DNA of 24,360 nucleotides from JBFJVZ01 sp041623895 (GTDB taxonomy: Bacteria; Planctomycetota; Planctomycetia; Pirellulales; Pirellulaceae), in contig JBFJVZ010000058.1 of NCBI GenBank assembly GCA_041623895.1, forward strand, positions 1 to 24,360, read 5' to 3'. Under the pieces are notes generated by a model. That model was not told where the DNA came from and ran no database searches. It saw nothing but the letters and a program-made list of their open reading frames with translations. Position 1 is the first letter of the stretch, and every line of letters starts with the position of its first letter. Of this stretch, positions 15,430 through 23,457 are shown piece after piece. A program made the position numbers and the translations under genes.

Positions 15430-16704
15430 TTACGCGATGACTTCGCAGCCCATCCATGGTTGCAACACTTTGGGGATCCCGATGCTGCCGTCGGCGCGCT
15501 GATGATTTTCCAAGATCGCGATCATCGCGCGGCCCGTGGCGATCGCGGTGCCGTTTAACGTATGAACGAACTCCGTTCCTTTCTTTCCCGCGGTCTTGTA
15601 GCGGACGTTCAGTCGTCGCGCCTGATAGTCGGTGCAGTTGCTGGTGCTGGTGACTTCACCCCACGCACCCTGCTCACCACGCCCCGGCATCCAGGCTTCC
15701 AGGTCATATTTGCGGTATGCCGGTCCACCGAGATCGCCGCTGGCCGTATCGATCACGCGGTAGGGGACTTCCAGCTGGTCAAAGATCTCGCATTCCAGCT
15801 GTCGCATTTCTTCATGAATCGCGTCGCTTTGCTGGGGCGTCGTGAAGGCAAACATTTCGACTTTGGTGAACTGATGCACGCGGTACAGTCCCTTGGAAGC
15901 CCGGCCGGCGGCACCAGCCTCGGTGCGAAAGCAGTGGCTTAGTCCGCAAAGTCTGATTGGTAATTCTTCGTCGCTGACGGTTTGGCCGGCCATCATGCCA
16001 CCGAGCGTAATCTCTGCCGTGGCGACCAGGTTCAACTCGGTGTTTTCGATGCTGTAGATCTGTGTTTCAGGTCCTCGCGGATTAAAGCCGGTGCCCTGCA
16101 GCACGCTGGTCAACGCCAAATCGGGAGTGGCAACCGCCGTAAAACCTCGCTCCGCCAGAAATCCGACGGCAAACTGCTGGAGCGCCAAGTCCAGACGCAC
16201 GGCCGCATTACGAAGAAAATAAAAGCCGGCACCGGCAACGCGGGCGCCGCCTTCAAAGTCAAACAGATCGTGCTTTTCCCCCAGTGCCAGATGATCAACA
16301 GCTTGAAAATCAAATTCGGGTTTGGCCGTTTTCCCGAACGACAACTCGGTGGCGTCATCCTCGCCACCGGTTGGCACATCGGGATGCGTCAGGTTAGGAA
16401 TTACCGTCTGCAGTTCCGTGATTTCCTGATCAAGTTGATCGTGTTGTTGCTGCGTTGTCTCTTTCTGCTCGCGCAGCTGGCGGCCCTTGGCGATCAATTC
16501 TTGCCGCTCCGCGTCATCCTTCGCTTTGGGAATCAGTTTGCTGGTTGCATTGGCTTGCTGGTTCAAGTCTTGAGCCAGCTTAAGTTTTTCCAAACGCTGA
16601 GCCTCCAGCGCGACGATCCGATCGACGTCGCAATCCACGCCGCGTCGTTGGCAATTCTCTTTGATAAGATCCGGATTCTGAACGATGTATTTTCTATCGA
16701 GCAT
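15430..16704 (-). CDS. serS: Seryl-tRNA synthetase
   Basis: Class II aminoacyl-tRNA synthetase charging tRNA-Ser (and tRNA-Sec where present), 424 aa, full length. The N-terminal antiparallel coiled-coil arm that grips the tRNA long variable arm spans about 30-105. The serine-pocket segment TAEITLGG is at 229-236. Motif 2 (CFRTEAGAAGRASKGLYR) is at about 258-275, and motif 3 (GRAMIAILENHQ) is at about 391-402 with its invariant arginine. It lies 17 bp downstream of the M20 peptidase gene in the same direction, so the two are likely co-transcribed. Confidence 0.97.
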   Translation of the reverse strand: MLDRKYIVQNPDLIKENCQRRGVDCDVDRIVALEAQRLEKLKLAQDLNQQANATSKLIPKAKDDAERQELIAKGRQLREQKETTQQQHDQLDQEITELQTVIPNLTHPDVPTGGEDDATELSFGKTAKPEFDFQAVDHLALGEKHDLFDFEGGARVAGAGFYFLRNAAVRLDLALQQFAVGFLAERGFTAVATPDLALTSVLQGTGFNPRGPETQIYSIENTELNLVATAEITLGGMMAGQTVSDEELPIRLCGLSHCFRTEAGAAGRASKGLYRVHQFTKVEMFAFTTPQQSDAIHEEMRQLECEIFDQLEVPYRVIDTASGDLGGPAYRKYDLEAWMPGRGEQGAWGEVTSTSNCTDYQARRLNVRYKTAGKKGTEFVHTLNGTAIATGRAMIAILENHQRADGSIGIPKVLQPWMGCEVIA

Positions 16705-16721
16705 GGCGGTTGCGGTGCTTT

Positions 16722-18098
16722 TCAGGATTTAAGTTTGCCGATTTCTTCCCACAGGATTGCTGACGCCTGAATGCCGCGGTGATAGTCGGCGACGCGGAAC
16801 TTTTCGTTGGGACTATGGGCGTTGTCGTCTGATAGTCCCCAACCCAGCAGCAAGCAGTCACAGTTCAGCACTTCCTGAAAACGCGTGACGATGGGGATCG
16901 AGCCACCTTCGCGGATCAAAACCGGTTCGACTCCAAACGCGCGATCGATCGCGGTCTTGGCCGCCTGCATGAATCGACTGCTTGTATCCGCCAACATGCC
17001 CGTCGCGCCGTGACCAGGCGTTAAGTTCCAGCGGACGCCAGGCGGCGCGTGAGCATCGAGATGCTTTTCAATCAATTTGCCCACCGTCTTTGGTTCTTGA
17101 TCCGGGACCAGCCGGCAACTGAACTTGGCCGATGCGGTTGCCGGGATAATCGTTTTGACGCCTTCCCCTTGATGGCCACTGGACAATCCGTTGATATCGA
17201 ACGTAGGACGAGCCCACCGCCGTTCATCGGTCGTAAAACCTGCTTCGCCAAACAGCTCATCCACGCCGACCGATTTTGCGAACGATGAGTCATCCTGCGG
17301 AAGTTGGCACCAGGCGGCTCGCTCCTGTTGATTCAACTCGCGCACCGCATCATAAAAACCATCGACTGCGATGCGGCCGTTATCATCAACCATTGACGAC
17401 AGCAGGCGACAAATTGCGACCGCCGGGTTCATCACGGCTCCGCCGAACGAACCGCTGTGAAGATCCTGGCTCGGTCCATCGACTTTTAACTCGAACGTCG
17501 CGATGCCTCGCAGCCCGTAAGTGATTGCGGGCTGGCCATCGGCATACTGGCTGCTGTCGCTGATCACGACACAGTCACAGGCCAAACGTTCGGCAAGGCT
17601 GGGTAGCATTCTTTCCAGATTCGCGCTGCCGACTTCCTCCTCGCCCTCGATCAAAAACTTGATTTGCAGCGGCAAAGTATTTCCCGTGGCCAGCCAGTCA
17701 CAAACACTTTGCACGTGCGTCAGCAATTGGCCTTTGTCGTCGGTAGCACCCCGCGCATACAAATTTCCCTCGCGGACTGTCGGCTCGAAGGGACCATTGA
17801 CCCATTGCTCAATCGGTTCCACCGGCTGCACGTCGTAGTGTCCATACACGACGATTACGGGAGCCCCCGATATTGGCTGCGTTTCCGCCAGCACCATCGG
17901 GTGACCGTCGGTTTCGATCATCTCCACCGTCAAGCCGGCGGCGGTGAACTTGTCCACCAACCACTCGGCAGCACGACGAACATCCGCCGCTCGGGATGTG
18001 TCGCTGCTGATGCTGGGAATTTGTAACCATTGCACCAACTCTTCCAAATGGCGGTCGGCGGCGGCATCAAGTACGTCGGAAAGTCCAGGAGGGGACAT
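16722..18098 (-). CDS. M20-family metallopeptidase (dipeptidase)
   Basis: A 458-aa zinc-dependent peptidase of the CNDP/PepV-like branch. Metal and catalytic residues are visible: H87 in YGHYDVQPVEP, bridging D120 in RGATDDKGQ, catalytic E153 with ligand E154 in EGEEEVGS, an Asp in VISDSSQYADG, and the last His in NAHSPNEK near 430. The central lid/dimerisation domain lies between about 185 and 350. There is no signal peptide, so it probably hydrolyses dipeptides or similar small peptides in the cytoplasm. The ATG at 18098 lacks a clear Shine-Dalgarno sequence. It is the first gene of a pair with serS and is divergent from clpS. Confidence 0.92.
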   Translation of the reverse strand: MSPPGLSDVLDAAADRHLEELVQWLQIPSISSDTSRAADVRRAAEWLVDKFTAAGLTVEMIETDGHPMVLAETQPISGAPVIVVYGHYDVQPVEPIEQWVNGPFEPTVREGNLYARGATDDKGQLLTHVQSVCDWLATGNTLPLQIKFLIEGEEEVGSANLERMLPSLAERLACDCVVISDSSQYADGQPAITYGLRGIATFELKVDGPSQDLHSGSFGGAVMNPAVAICRLLSSMVDDNGRIAVDGFYDAVRELNQQERAAWCQLPQDDSSFAKSVGVDELFGEAGFTTDERRWARPTFDINGLSSGHQGEGVKTIIPATASAKFSCRLVPDQEPKTVGKLIEKHLDAHAPPGVRWNLTPGHGATGMLADTSSRFMQAAKTAIDRAFGVEPVLIREGGSIPIVTRFQEVLNCDCLLLGWGLSDDNAHSPNEKFRVADYHRGIQASAILWEEIGKLKS

Positions 18099-18390
18099 GA
18101 AATGGTTATTGAAGCGGGGGCAAGGAAGTGGAAAATGACAATATGGGCTCGATCAGCATCGGTCATGGACCTGCCCGACCGCGTCAAGCGGGCAACAAAG
18201 CCTGTTTTCGTCGACTTTTGTGGTGCAGGCGGGCGTCCGTCGGCGCTACAATATATCGACATTGTCGGCGGGGAGAATGACGATCACCCCAAATCCGGCC
18301 CCTGCTCAAGCAAACATTTACCAACCCTAAGCACATGGAACACGTTTCCTGAGACACAAGCTAATCCGACCGCAAGGAGCATGACCAAGC
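18099..18390 (+). promoter_or_regulatory. Divergent upstream region of the M20 peptidase and clpS genes, with a candidate -10 box
   Basis: This 292-bp gap has no supported gene. TACAAT at 18247-18252 is a fair -10 for clpS and would give a 5' leader of about 130 nt, but no good -35 is seen at 16-18 bp. AAGGAG at 18373-18378 is the clpS ribosome-binding site; its 12-bp distance to the ATG is long. Confidence 0.3.
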
Positions 18391-18735
18391 ATGGCAGATC
18401 AGCGAACGATGGTGGCTGTACCAGAAGTCGAAACTGAAACTGAAAAGCGCAAGAAACCAAAGAAGCAACCACGATACAACGTCATTCTTTGGGACGACTC
18501 GGACCACAGTTACGATTACGTCATTCACATGATGAAGCAACTGTTTCGCTACCCGATCGAAAAAGGTTTTCGAATCGCTAAGGAGGTTGATTCGGGCGGC
18601 CGCGCCATTTGTCTGACCACCACCATGGAACACGCGGAACTGAAACGCGACCAGATACATTCTTTTGGCAAGGATGAATTAATTCCACGCTGCAAGGGCA
18701 GCATGTCGGCAACGATCGAGCCCGCCTGTGATTAG
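18391..18735 (+). CDS. clpS: ClpS-type adaptor with altered N-degron pocket
   Basis: A 114-aa adaptor that would deliver N-degron substrates to a Clp AAA+ unfoldase. After a charged, flexible N-terminal extension of about 28 residues (EVETETEKRKKPKKQ) the ClpS fold begins at YNVILWDD and aligns without gaps to E. coli ClpS (from memory) through AIC near residue 74. The canonical pocket residues differ: N34 becomes D35, D36 becomes S37, gatekeeper M40 becomes Y41 and H66 becomes D67, while D35 is kept as D36. I believe planctomycete ClpS proteins share some of these changes. The Clp-binding helix surface (HAELKRDQIHSFGKD) looks intact. The tail past residue 100 is extended and rich in small residues. 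mtaB follows after 11 bp in the same direction. No clpA or clpC is in the window. Confidence 0.9.
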   Translation: MADQRTMVAVPEVETETEKRKKPKKQPRYNVILWDDSDHSYDYVIHMMKQLFRYPIEKGFRIAKEVDSGGRAICLTTTMEHAELKRDQIHSFGKDELIPRCKGSMSATIEPACD

Positions 18736-18746
18736 TCGGACACTCA

Positions 18747-20054
18747 ATGGGCGCTAAACTTCGCGTTGCCACGCTGGGCTGTAAAGTCAATCAGTACGAA
18801 ACCGAATTGGTTCGACAAGGTCTGCAGCGGATCGGCTATTCCGATTGTGGCGAACAAGACGCCGCCGATGTTTGTATCGTCAACACCTGTACGGTCACGA
18901 ACGAAGGGGACGCGAAAAGCCGGCAGCTGGTGCGACGACTGGCACGGGAAAACCCGGATGCCCGGATCGTCGTGATGGGTTGTTACGCAACACGGGCGCC
19001 GCAGGAAGTGGCCAAATTGCCAGGCGTCACCGAAGTCGTCACTGACAAACGTGAATTGCCCGATTTGATGTCTCGCTTCGGCGTGATTGACGTGCCCACC
19101 GGCCTGAGTGGTTTCTCGGGCAGGCAGCGAGCTTATGTCAAAGTCCAAGACGGTTGCATGCTGCGCTGCAGCTATTGCATCATCCCTCACGTGCGACCGC
19201 AGCTGTCATCGCGTCCGCTCCAGCAGATTGTCGAGGAAGTCGCGCGGCTGGTAGAAGCCGGTCATCGCGAAGTTGTCCTGACCGGGATCCATCTGGGGCA
19301 TTACGGAGTTGATTGGAATCGTCATCAACCGAAACAGCATTGGATTCGGCTGGCTCATCTGCTCCGCGACCTGTGCCGGATTTCCGACGATTTCCGGATT
19401 CGGCTTAGCAGCATCGAAGCCACCGAGGTGACGCGCGAACTGATTGACACGATGGCTGAATTCAGCAACCAAATTGTTCCGCATTTGCATCTCTGTTTGC
19501 AGAGCGGCAGCGATTCGGTTTTGCGTCGCATGCGACGTCGCTGGGGTACACGAATGTTTCTGGATCGCTGTCAATTGCTCCGTGAGTCGCTTGACGATCC
19601 AGCAATCACGACTGATGTGATTGTCGGATTCCCCGGTGAGACGGAAACGGAATTTCGGCAAACGCTGGAGACCTGTACGGCAGCTGGGTTCTCAAAGATC
19701 CACGCATTTCCATTCAGCCCGCGCCGCGGTACCCCTGCCGCGGACATGCCCGATCAAGTGCCCAAGTCGCTACGAGCTGAACGTGTGAAGCAACTCGGTG
19801 AGTTGGAGTCGTCACTTCGCGCAAACTACTTTGCTTCGCTAATCGGCCGTCGGCTGCAGCTCTTGGTCGAATCGGAACAACGGATCACATCGATCGGGCA
19901 GGTCGGCGACGAGCGGGTCTTTTCTGGAACCACCTGCCGCTACGCCCCGGCGGCAATGGCAGCGGACAACAAAGACATTGCTGTTGGTGCCCTGGTCGAT
20001 GTCACGGTGATTGCCAGTGACGGCGAAAAGCTATCGGTCCGAGACAGAGCCTAA
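18747..20054 (+). CDS. mtaB: tRNA threonylcarbamoyladenosine (t6A37) methylthiotransferase
   Basis: Radical-SAM methylthiotransferase, 435 aa, which converts t6A37 to ms2t6A37 in tRNAs reading ANN codons. The N-terminal MTTase domain begins TLGCKVNQYET, typical of MtaB rather than MiaB (TFGCQMN). It supplies cysteines C12, C48 and C79 for the auxiliary Fe-S cluster. The radical-SAM motif C137-x3-C141-x2-C144 is in DGCMLRCSYC. A C-terminal TRAM-like domain ends the protein. It sits 11 bp after clpS. Its TAA overlaps the stop codon of the convergent sigma-factor gene. Confidence 0.93.
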   Translation: MGAKLRVATLGCKVNQYETELVRQGLQRIGYSDCGEQDAADVCIVNTCTVTNEGDAKSRQLVRRLARENPDARIVVMGCYATRAPQEVAKLPGVTEVVTDKRELPDLMSRFGVIDVPTGLSGFSGRQRAYVKVQDGCMLRCSYCIIPHVRPQLSSRPLQQIVEEVARLVEAGHREVVLTGIHLGHYGVDWNRHQPKQHWIRLAHLLRDLCRISDDFRIRLSSIEATEVTRELIDTMAEFSNQIVPHLHLCLQSGSDSVLRRMRRRWGTRMFLDRCQLLRESLDDPAITTDVIVGFPGETETEFRQTLETCTAAGFSKIHAFPFSPRRGTPAADMPDQVPKSLRAERVKQLGELESSLRANYFASLIGRRLQLLVESEQRITSIGQVGDERVFSGTTCRYAPAAMAADNKDIAVGALVDVTVIASDGEKLSVRDRA

Positions 20055-20617
20055 GCCTGATCCGAACCATTCCGCATTTTTTCCCGGGCGCGGCTGAGCA
20101 CGGGACCGATGCTGTTTTCGGTCATGCCGACTGCCTGACTGATTTCGGCGTATGTCTTACCTTCCAAGTGATACATTCGCACCACGCTGGCCTCTTGCGG
20201 GTCCAGTCGCGTCAGCAGCTTCTGGACCTCTTCCTGATTCTCGATCCGTTGCGGTGGAGCTGCATCTCGAGCGGTTGCCGACTGCAAAGCCGCAGCATTC
20301 CCTTGTTCGGAACGCTCGATCGCGAACAGACGGCGTACGATCACTCGACGTGCGATCACGGTCAAATAGGTGGCCAGTGAACAATTGCGTCGGAAACGGC
20401 GCAAGACGCCAAAATCACTGGCCACAATCGTCATGAATACTTCCGCGACCAGATCGTCTCGCGTGGCATCATCCAAGCGAAAGCCGCGGGTCTCCGCCGT
20501 GTGATTGGCTACATGAATCACCATCCCCAAGAATCGATCCACGAAATCTTGCCAGGCACGTGGAGCTCGGTCCAAGCATCTTTGCAAGAGCTGACGATCG
20601 ACCTCAGAAAGACCCAC
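20051..20617 (-). CDS. ECF-type sigma-70 family RNA polymerase sigma factor
   Basis: A 188-aa alternative sigma factor. Region 2 is seen in DDLVAEVFMTIVASDFGVLRR and SLATYLTVIARRVIVRRL. Region 4 carries the helix-turn-helix in LDPQEASVVRMYHLEGKTYAEISQAVGMTENSIG, where it would read the -35 element. Start is GTG at 20617 with no clear Shine-Dalgarno; no better in-frame start was found. No anti-sigma factor or sensor kinase gene is adjacent, so its control is unknown. It converges on mtaB, with the two stop codons overlapping by three bases (20052-20053 shared, CDS ends 4 bp overlapped). Divergent transcription with the GGDEF gene across 361 bp is possible. Confidence 0.88.
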   Translation of the reverse strand: MGLSEVDRQLLQRCLDRAPRAWQDFVDRFLGMVIHVANHTAETRGFRLDDATRDDLVAEVFMTIVASDFGVLRRFRRNCSLATYLTVIARRVIVRRLFAIERSEQGNAAALQSATARDAAPPQRIENQEEVQKLLTRLDPQEASVVRMYHLEGKTYAEISQAVGMTENSIGPVLSRAREKMRNGSDQA

Positions 20618-20978
20618 AGGAATACACCGCGTAAATGAAACGACAAGCTGATCTTGGGCTCAACGGATCCCTGATCACCCCGTCGGTGACCGAACAGGCA
20701 CAGAAACTGGAATGATCAGGCGGATGTGAAGCCGGCAAGTGATGATTGCATGTTAGGTACGGGGGACGCCAATCGCAAGCTTTCAGAACGCATGATCGTG
20801 CAGGAATCAGCTTGATTACTCGCTTTTCGCCCGCCTGATCGGCAATCAAAGGGCTCTTTGGCGAAAATGGACAAGAAGCACTGTTGCGCGACCACGATTT
20901 GTTTTGCTTGCCGGCTGATCGTGACGTACGGTTCCAATGACTTGGATACCCGAATTCTCGTAGCCTTGCGTTGTCCGC
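20618..20978. other. Divergent intergenic region with inverted repeats
   Basis: No gene is supported here. GATCAGGCGG at 20714-20723 and CCGCCTGATC at 20831-20840 are a perfect 10-bp inverted pair 107 bp apart. TTTTCGCC at 20824-20831 pairs with GGCGAAAA at 20860-20867 and overlaps the former by one base, so a shared or switching structure is possible. No convincing promoter was found for either flanking gene. A long antisense frame crosses this area but looks spurious. Confidence 0.35.
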
Positions 20979-23198
20979 ATGACCGATAAAACCGCCATAA
21001 ACGAATCGGACGCGTCTCTGTCGGTGGATACGCGCATCGGAGATCAGGTCCAACAAGCACATGCCAACGTTGGCAATTTGTTGGCCAAATTGTGCGACAT
21101 CGCTCCGATCGCGGACGAGAGCACCGAGCCGCGCCGCGATTCAAAGTACGAGAACGATCTTGCCATGGTCCGCTTAGGGATGGCGACCGCGTTGTTCTAT
21201 TCGCTGCGTACCAAGCACGCGCCGACCGCCGCACATTCACTGCGAGTCGCGCTCGTTTGCTCCGCCTGGGCAGAACGGATGCAGCTGCAGGATCAAGCAC
21301 GCGATCGTATTGAAGTCGCCGCACTGCTTCACGATCTTGGCAAGATCGGAATTCCTGACCGCCTCCTGCGCAAGCCCGGCAAGCTGACCGTTGACGAACA
21401 GTTGATGATGGATTGCTGTCCGGAGTTGGGCTGCGAAATCTTAAGGGGATGCACGATTGATCACGAGTTGCTGGAGATTGTTCGCTATTGCAACACGTGG
21501 TTTGAGGGACGCCGAGGCGACGAGTCGCCCCAGGGTGCCGCCTTGCCACTCGGCTCGCGAATGTTGTCGATCGTCGGCGCATTCGACTCGATGACCACCG
21601 ATCATGTTTATCGCAGTGCCCTGAGTCGCGAACGCGCACTGGGAGAACTTGTTCGCGGCAGCGGTGTGCAGTTCGATCCCAACCTGGTCAGCGATTTCTG
21701 TCGGATGCTGGAAGACCGACCGGAAATGCTGCAGGAAGCTGTGGTCAGCCGTTGGTTGGTTCAGCTTCAGCCAAATGCATCAGCAGGACTGTGGCAAGGT
21801 TCGTTAGGCGGCAACTCAGCGCCCTCAGCGCAAACGGTGCGACTTGAAAGCCTGTTCTTCGGGCAGTTGATGCACAACTTGCCGGATGGCGTCGCCTTCA
21901 CTGACGGCGAAGGCACCGTGACCCGCTGGAACAGTACGATGCAGCTGCTGACAGGCATCGCTGCCGACGCCGTGATTGGTAAGACTTGGAACAGCGCAGC
22001 CTTGAAGTTGCGAGAGCCAATGAGTCACCCCGACGATATCATCTGTCCCGTGTCCGAATGCCTGGGCCATGCCGTTAAGGTTTCGCGATCGATGTTGATC
22101 GAACAACCGGGATCCGAGCTAATTCGCGTGCAAGTCGAAGTTTCGCCCGTTGTTGGCGACTCACCCGGTACTCACGGTGCCGTCATCATCGTGCGTGATG
22201 TGTCAGACCAGGCCGATTTGAAGGAGCGAGTCGAGTCGCTGCATGAAAAAACGACCATCGACCCGCTGACCGGTATCGCCAACCGCGCTCATTTTGACAG
22301 TACGCTCGAACAATTGACCGCGGCGGCAGCCGCCGGCGGGCCAAGTTTCAGCCTGGTCATCTGCGATATCGATCACTTCAAGCAAGTCAACGACGTCCAC
22401 GGTCATCCGGCCGGCGACGACGCCTTGGTAACGTTTGCAGCAGTACTGTCTGGCCACAGCCGCGGTGGCGATCTGGTCGCCCGGTATGGCGGGGAGGAAT
22501 TCCTGCTGCTGGCGGTCAACTGCGACAACGCAACGGCGACCAGCCGCGCGGAAGCGATTCGGCACGCTGTGCAAAGAACCTCGCTTCCCAGTATCGGCGG
22601 CGCTTCCTTGACAGCCAGCTTTGGCGTGACCGAATTCCAACCCGGTGATACGCCGGACACATTGGTTGCTCGTGCCGATCGTGCGCTACTGAAAGCAAAA
22701 GATAACGGCCGCAACCGAGTGGTCCAATTGGGATCAGGCAACCAGCCAAGCGAAGAACCCGAACCGGCCCGCCGCGGGCTGTTGGGCTGGTTTGGCTCGG
22801 CGTCACCAAACTCCTCTAGCCAGATCCAAATCGAGACTCCCGTTCCCGCGGACCTGGCGATCGAAAAACTCCGCGGCTTTATCGCCGATCACCACGCCGA
22901 AGTCATCAACGTTTCCGAAAACCAGGTCTCGTTGAAGATCATGGGGAAATGTACTGTTGGCGGGCGGCGGCGGGTCGATCACCAAATCGCGCTTCATATT
23001 CAATTGACACTCAGCGAGTATCAGAGTGTTCGCGAGGATTCACGCCCGGACGTCAGCAAGACGAAAGTCGACATCAACGTTCGACCGATCCGCAATCGCG
23101 ACCGACGAAGACGGGAATTGAAAATCTGTGTGGACCAAACGATCGCCAGTCTCCGCAGCTATTTGATGGGCGAAATTGTTCACGTCCGCCACGGCTAA
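20979..23198 (+). CDS. Diguanylate cyclase with degenerate HD-GYP and PAS domains
   Basis: A 739-aa soluble signalling protein. An HD-GYP-like domain spans about 65-250: H86 and H118-D119 with the following GKIGIPDRLLRKPGKLT are kept. The later ligands are lost: the expected H is C147 (DCCPELG), the HHE segment reads YCN at 170-172, and no GYP is present. A PAS domain follows at about 290-410 (LPDGVAFTDGEGTVTRWNS). The GGDEF domain at about 423-585 has the active motif GGEEF at 504-508 and an intact inhibitory site R495-x2-D498 five residues before it. It should make cyclic-di-GMP with product inhibition. A basic C-terminal domain at about 625-739 is unrecognised. The ATG at 20979 has only a weak ribosome-binding site. 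There is no membrane segment. The HD-GYP part is probably a sensor or oligomerisation module rather than a phosphodiesterase. Confidence 0.9.
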   Translation: MTDKTAINESDASLSVDTRIGDQVQQAHANVGNLLAKLCDIAPIADESTEPRRDSKYENDLAMVRLGMATALFYSLRTKHAPTAAHSLRVALVCSAWAERMQLQDQARDRIEVAALLHDLGKIGIPDRLLRKPGKLTVDEQLMMDCCPELGCEILRGCTIDHELLEIVRYCNTWFEGRRGDESPQGAALPLGSRMLSIVGAFDSMTTDHVYRSALSRERALGELVRGSGVQFDPNLVSDFCRMLEDRPEMLQEAVVSRWLVQLQPNASAGLWQGSLGGNSAPSAQTVRLESLFFGQLMHNLPDGVAFTDGEGTVTRWNSTMQLLTGIAADAVIGKTWNSAALKLREPMSHPDDIICPVSECLGHAVKVSRSMLIEQPGSELIRVQVEVSPVVGDSPGTHGAVIIVRDVSDQADLKERVESLHEKTTIDPLTGIANRAHFDSTLEQLTAAAAAGGPSFSLVICDIDHFKQVNDVHGHPAGDDALVTFAAVLSGHSRGGDLVARYGGEEFLLLAVNCDNATATSRAEAIRHAVQRTSLPSIGGASLTASFGVTEFQPGDTPDTLVARADRALLKAKDNGRNRVVQLGSGNQPSEEPEPARRGLLGWFGSASPNSSSQIQIETPVPADLAIEKLRGFIADHHAEVINVSENQVSLKIMGKCTVGGRRRVDHQIALHIQLTLSEYQSVREDSRPDVSKTKVDINVRPIRNRDRRRRELKICVDQTIASLRSYLMGEIVHVRHG

Positions 23199-23257
23199 TC
23201 GAGTTGTACCGCTCGCATCTCCTAGTGCGTTCTTGCTTTCGCTGTAGCCGGTAATCT

Positions 23258-23317
23258 GTAGCGGAAGTCACCAGACTTTCGCCAAGCACGATCGAAACTC
23301 TCGGCGAGTTCCGCTAC
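23258..23317. repeat. Second GTAG-footed palindromic repeat (REPIN-like)
   Basis: GTAGCGGAA (23258-23266) and TTCCGCTAC (23309-23317) form the outer stem. Inner segments GAAGTC-acca-GACTTTC and GAAACTCTC-ggc-GAGTTC each fold on their own, so the element is again two inverted hairpins, each with a GTAG foot. It lies 59 bp after the GGDEF gene stop and about 140 bp before the SOD gene. Its arms differ from the 1-85 family, so it is a separate family with the same architecture. Confidence 0.75.
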
Positions 23318-23457
23318 GCCGATACTGAAAACGCTCGAGCTTTGCGAATCCTTGGCGATGCGCTGCGACTGCCACTTTGCGAAGCCTTGATTGCTCGCTA
23401 TCGTGCTGATTGAGAAAACCTTTCCTTTCGACACAATTTTGGAGCAGGGTTCACGAA

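Noticed and set aside
20716..21639. 307-aa minus-strand open frame overlapping the start of the GGDEF gene
   Set aside because: It is antisense to the clearly coding HD/PAS/GGDEF gene, its product is Arg/Ser/Pro-rich and low in family-like features, and no ribosome-binding site was seen.
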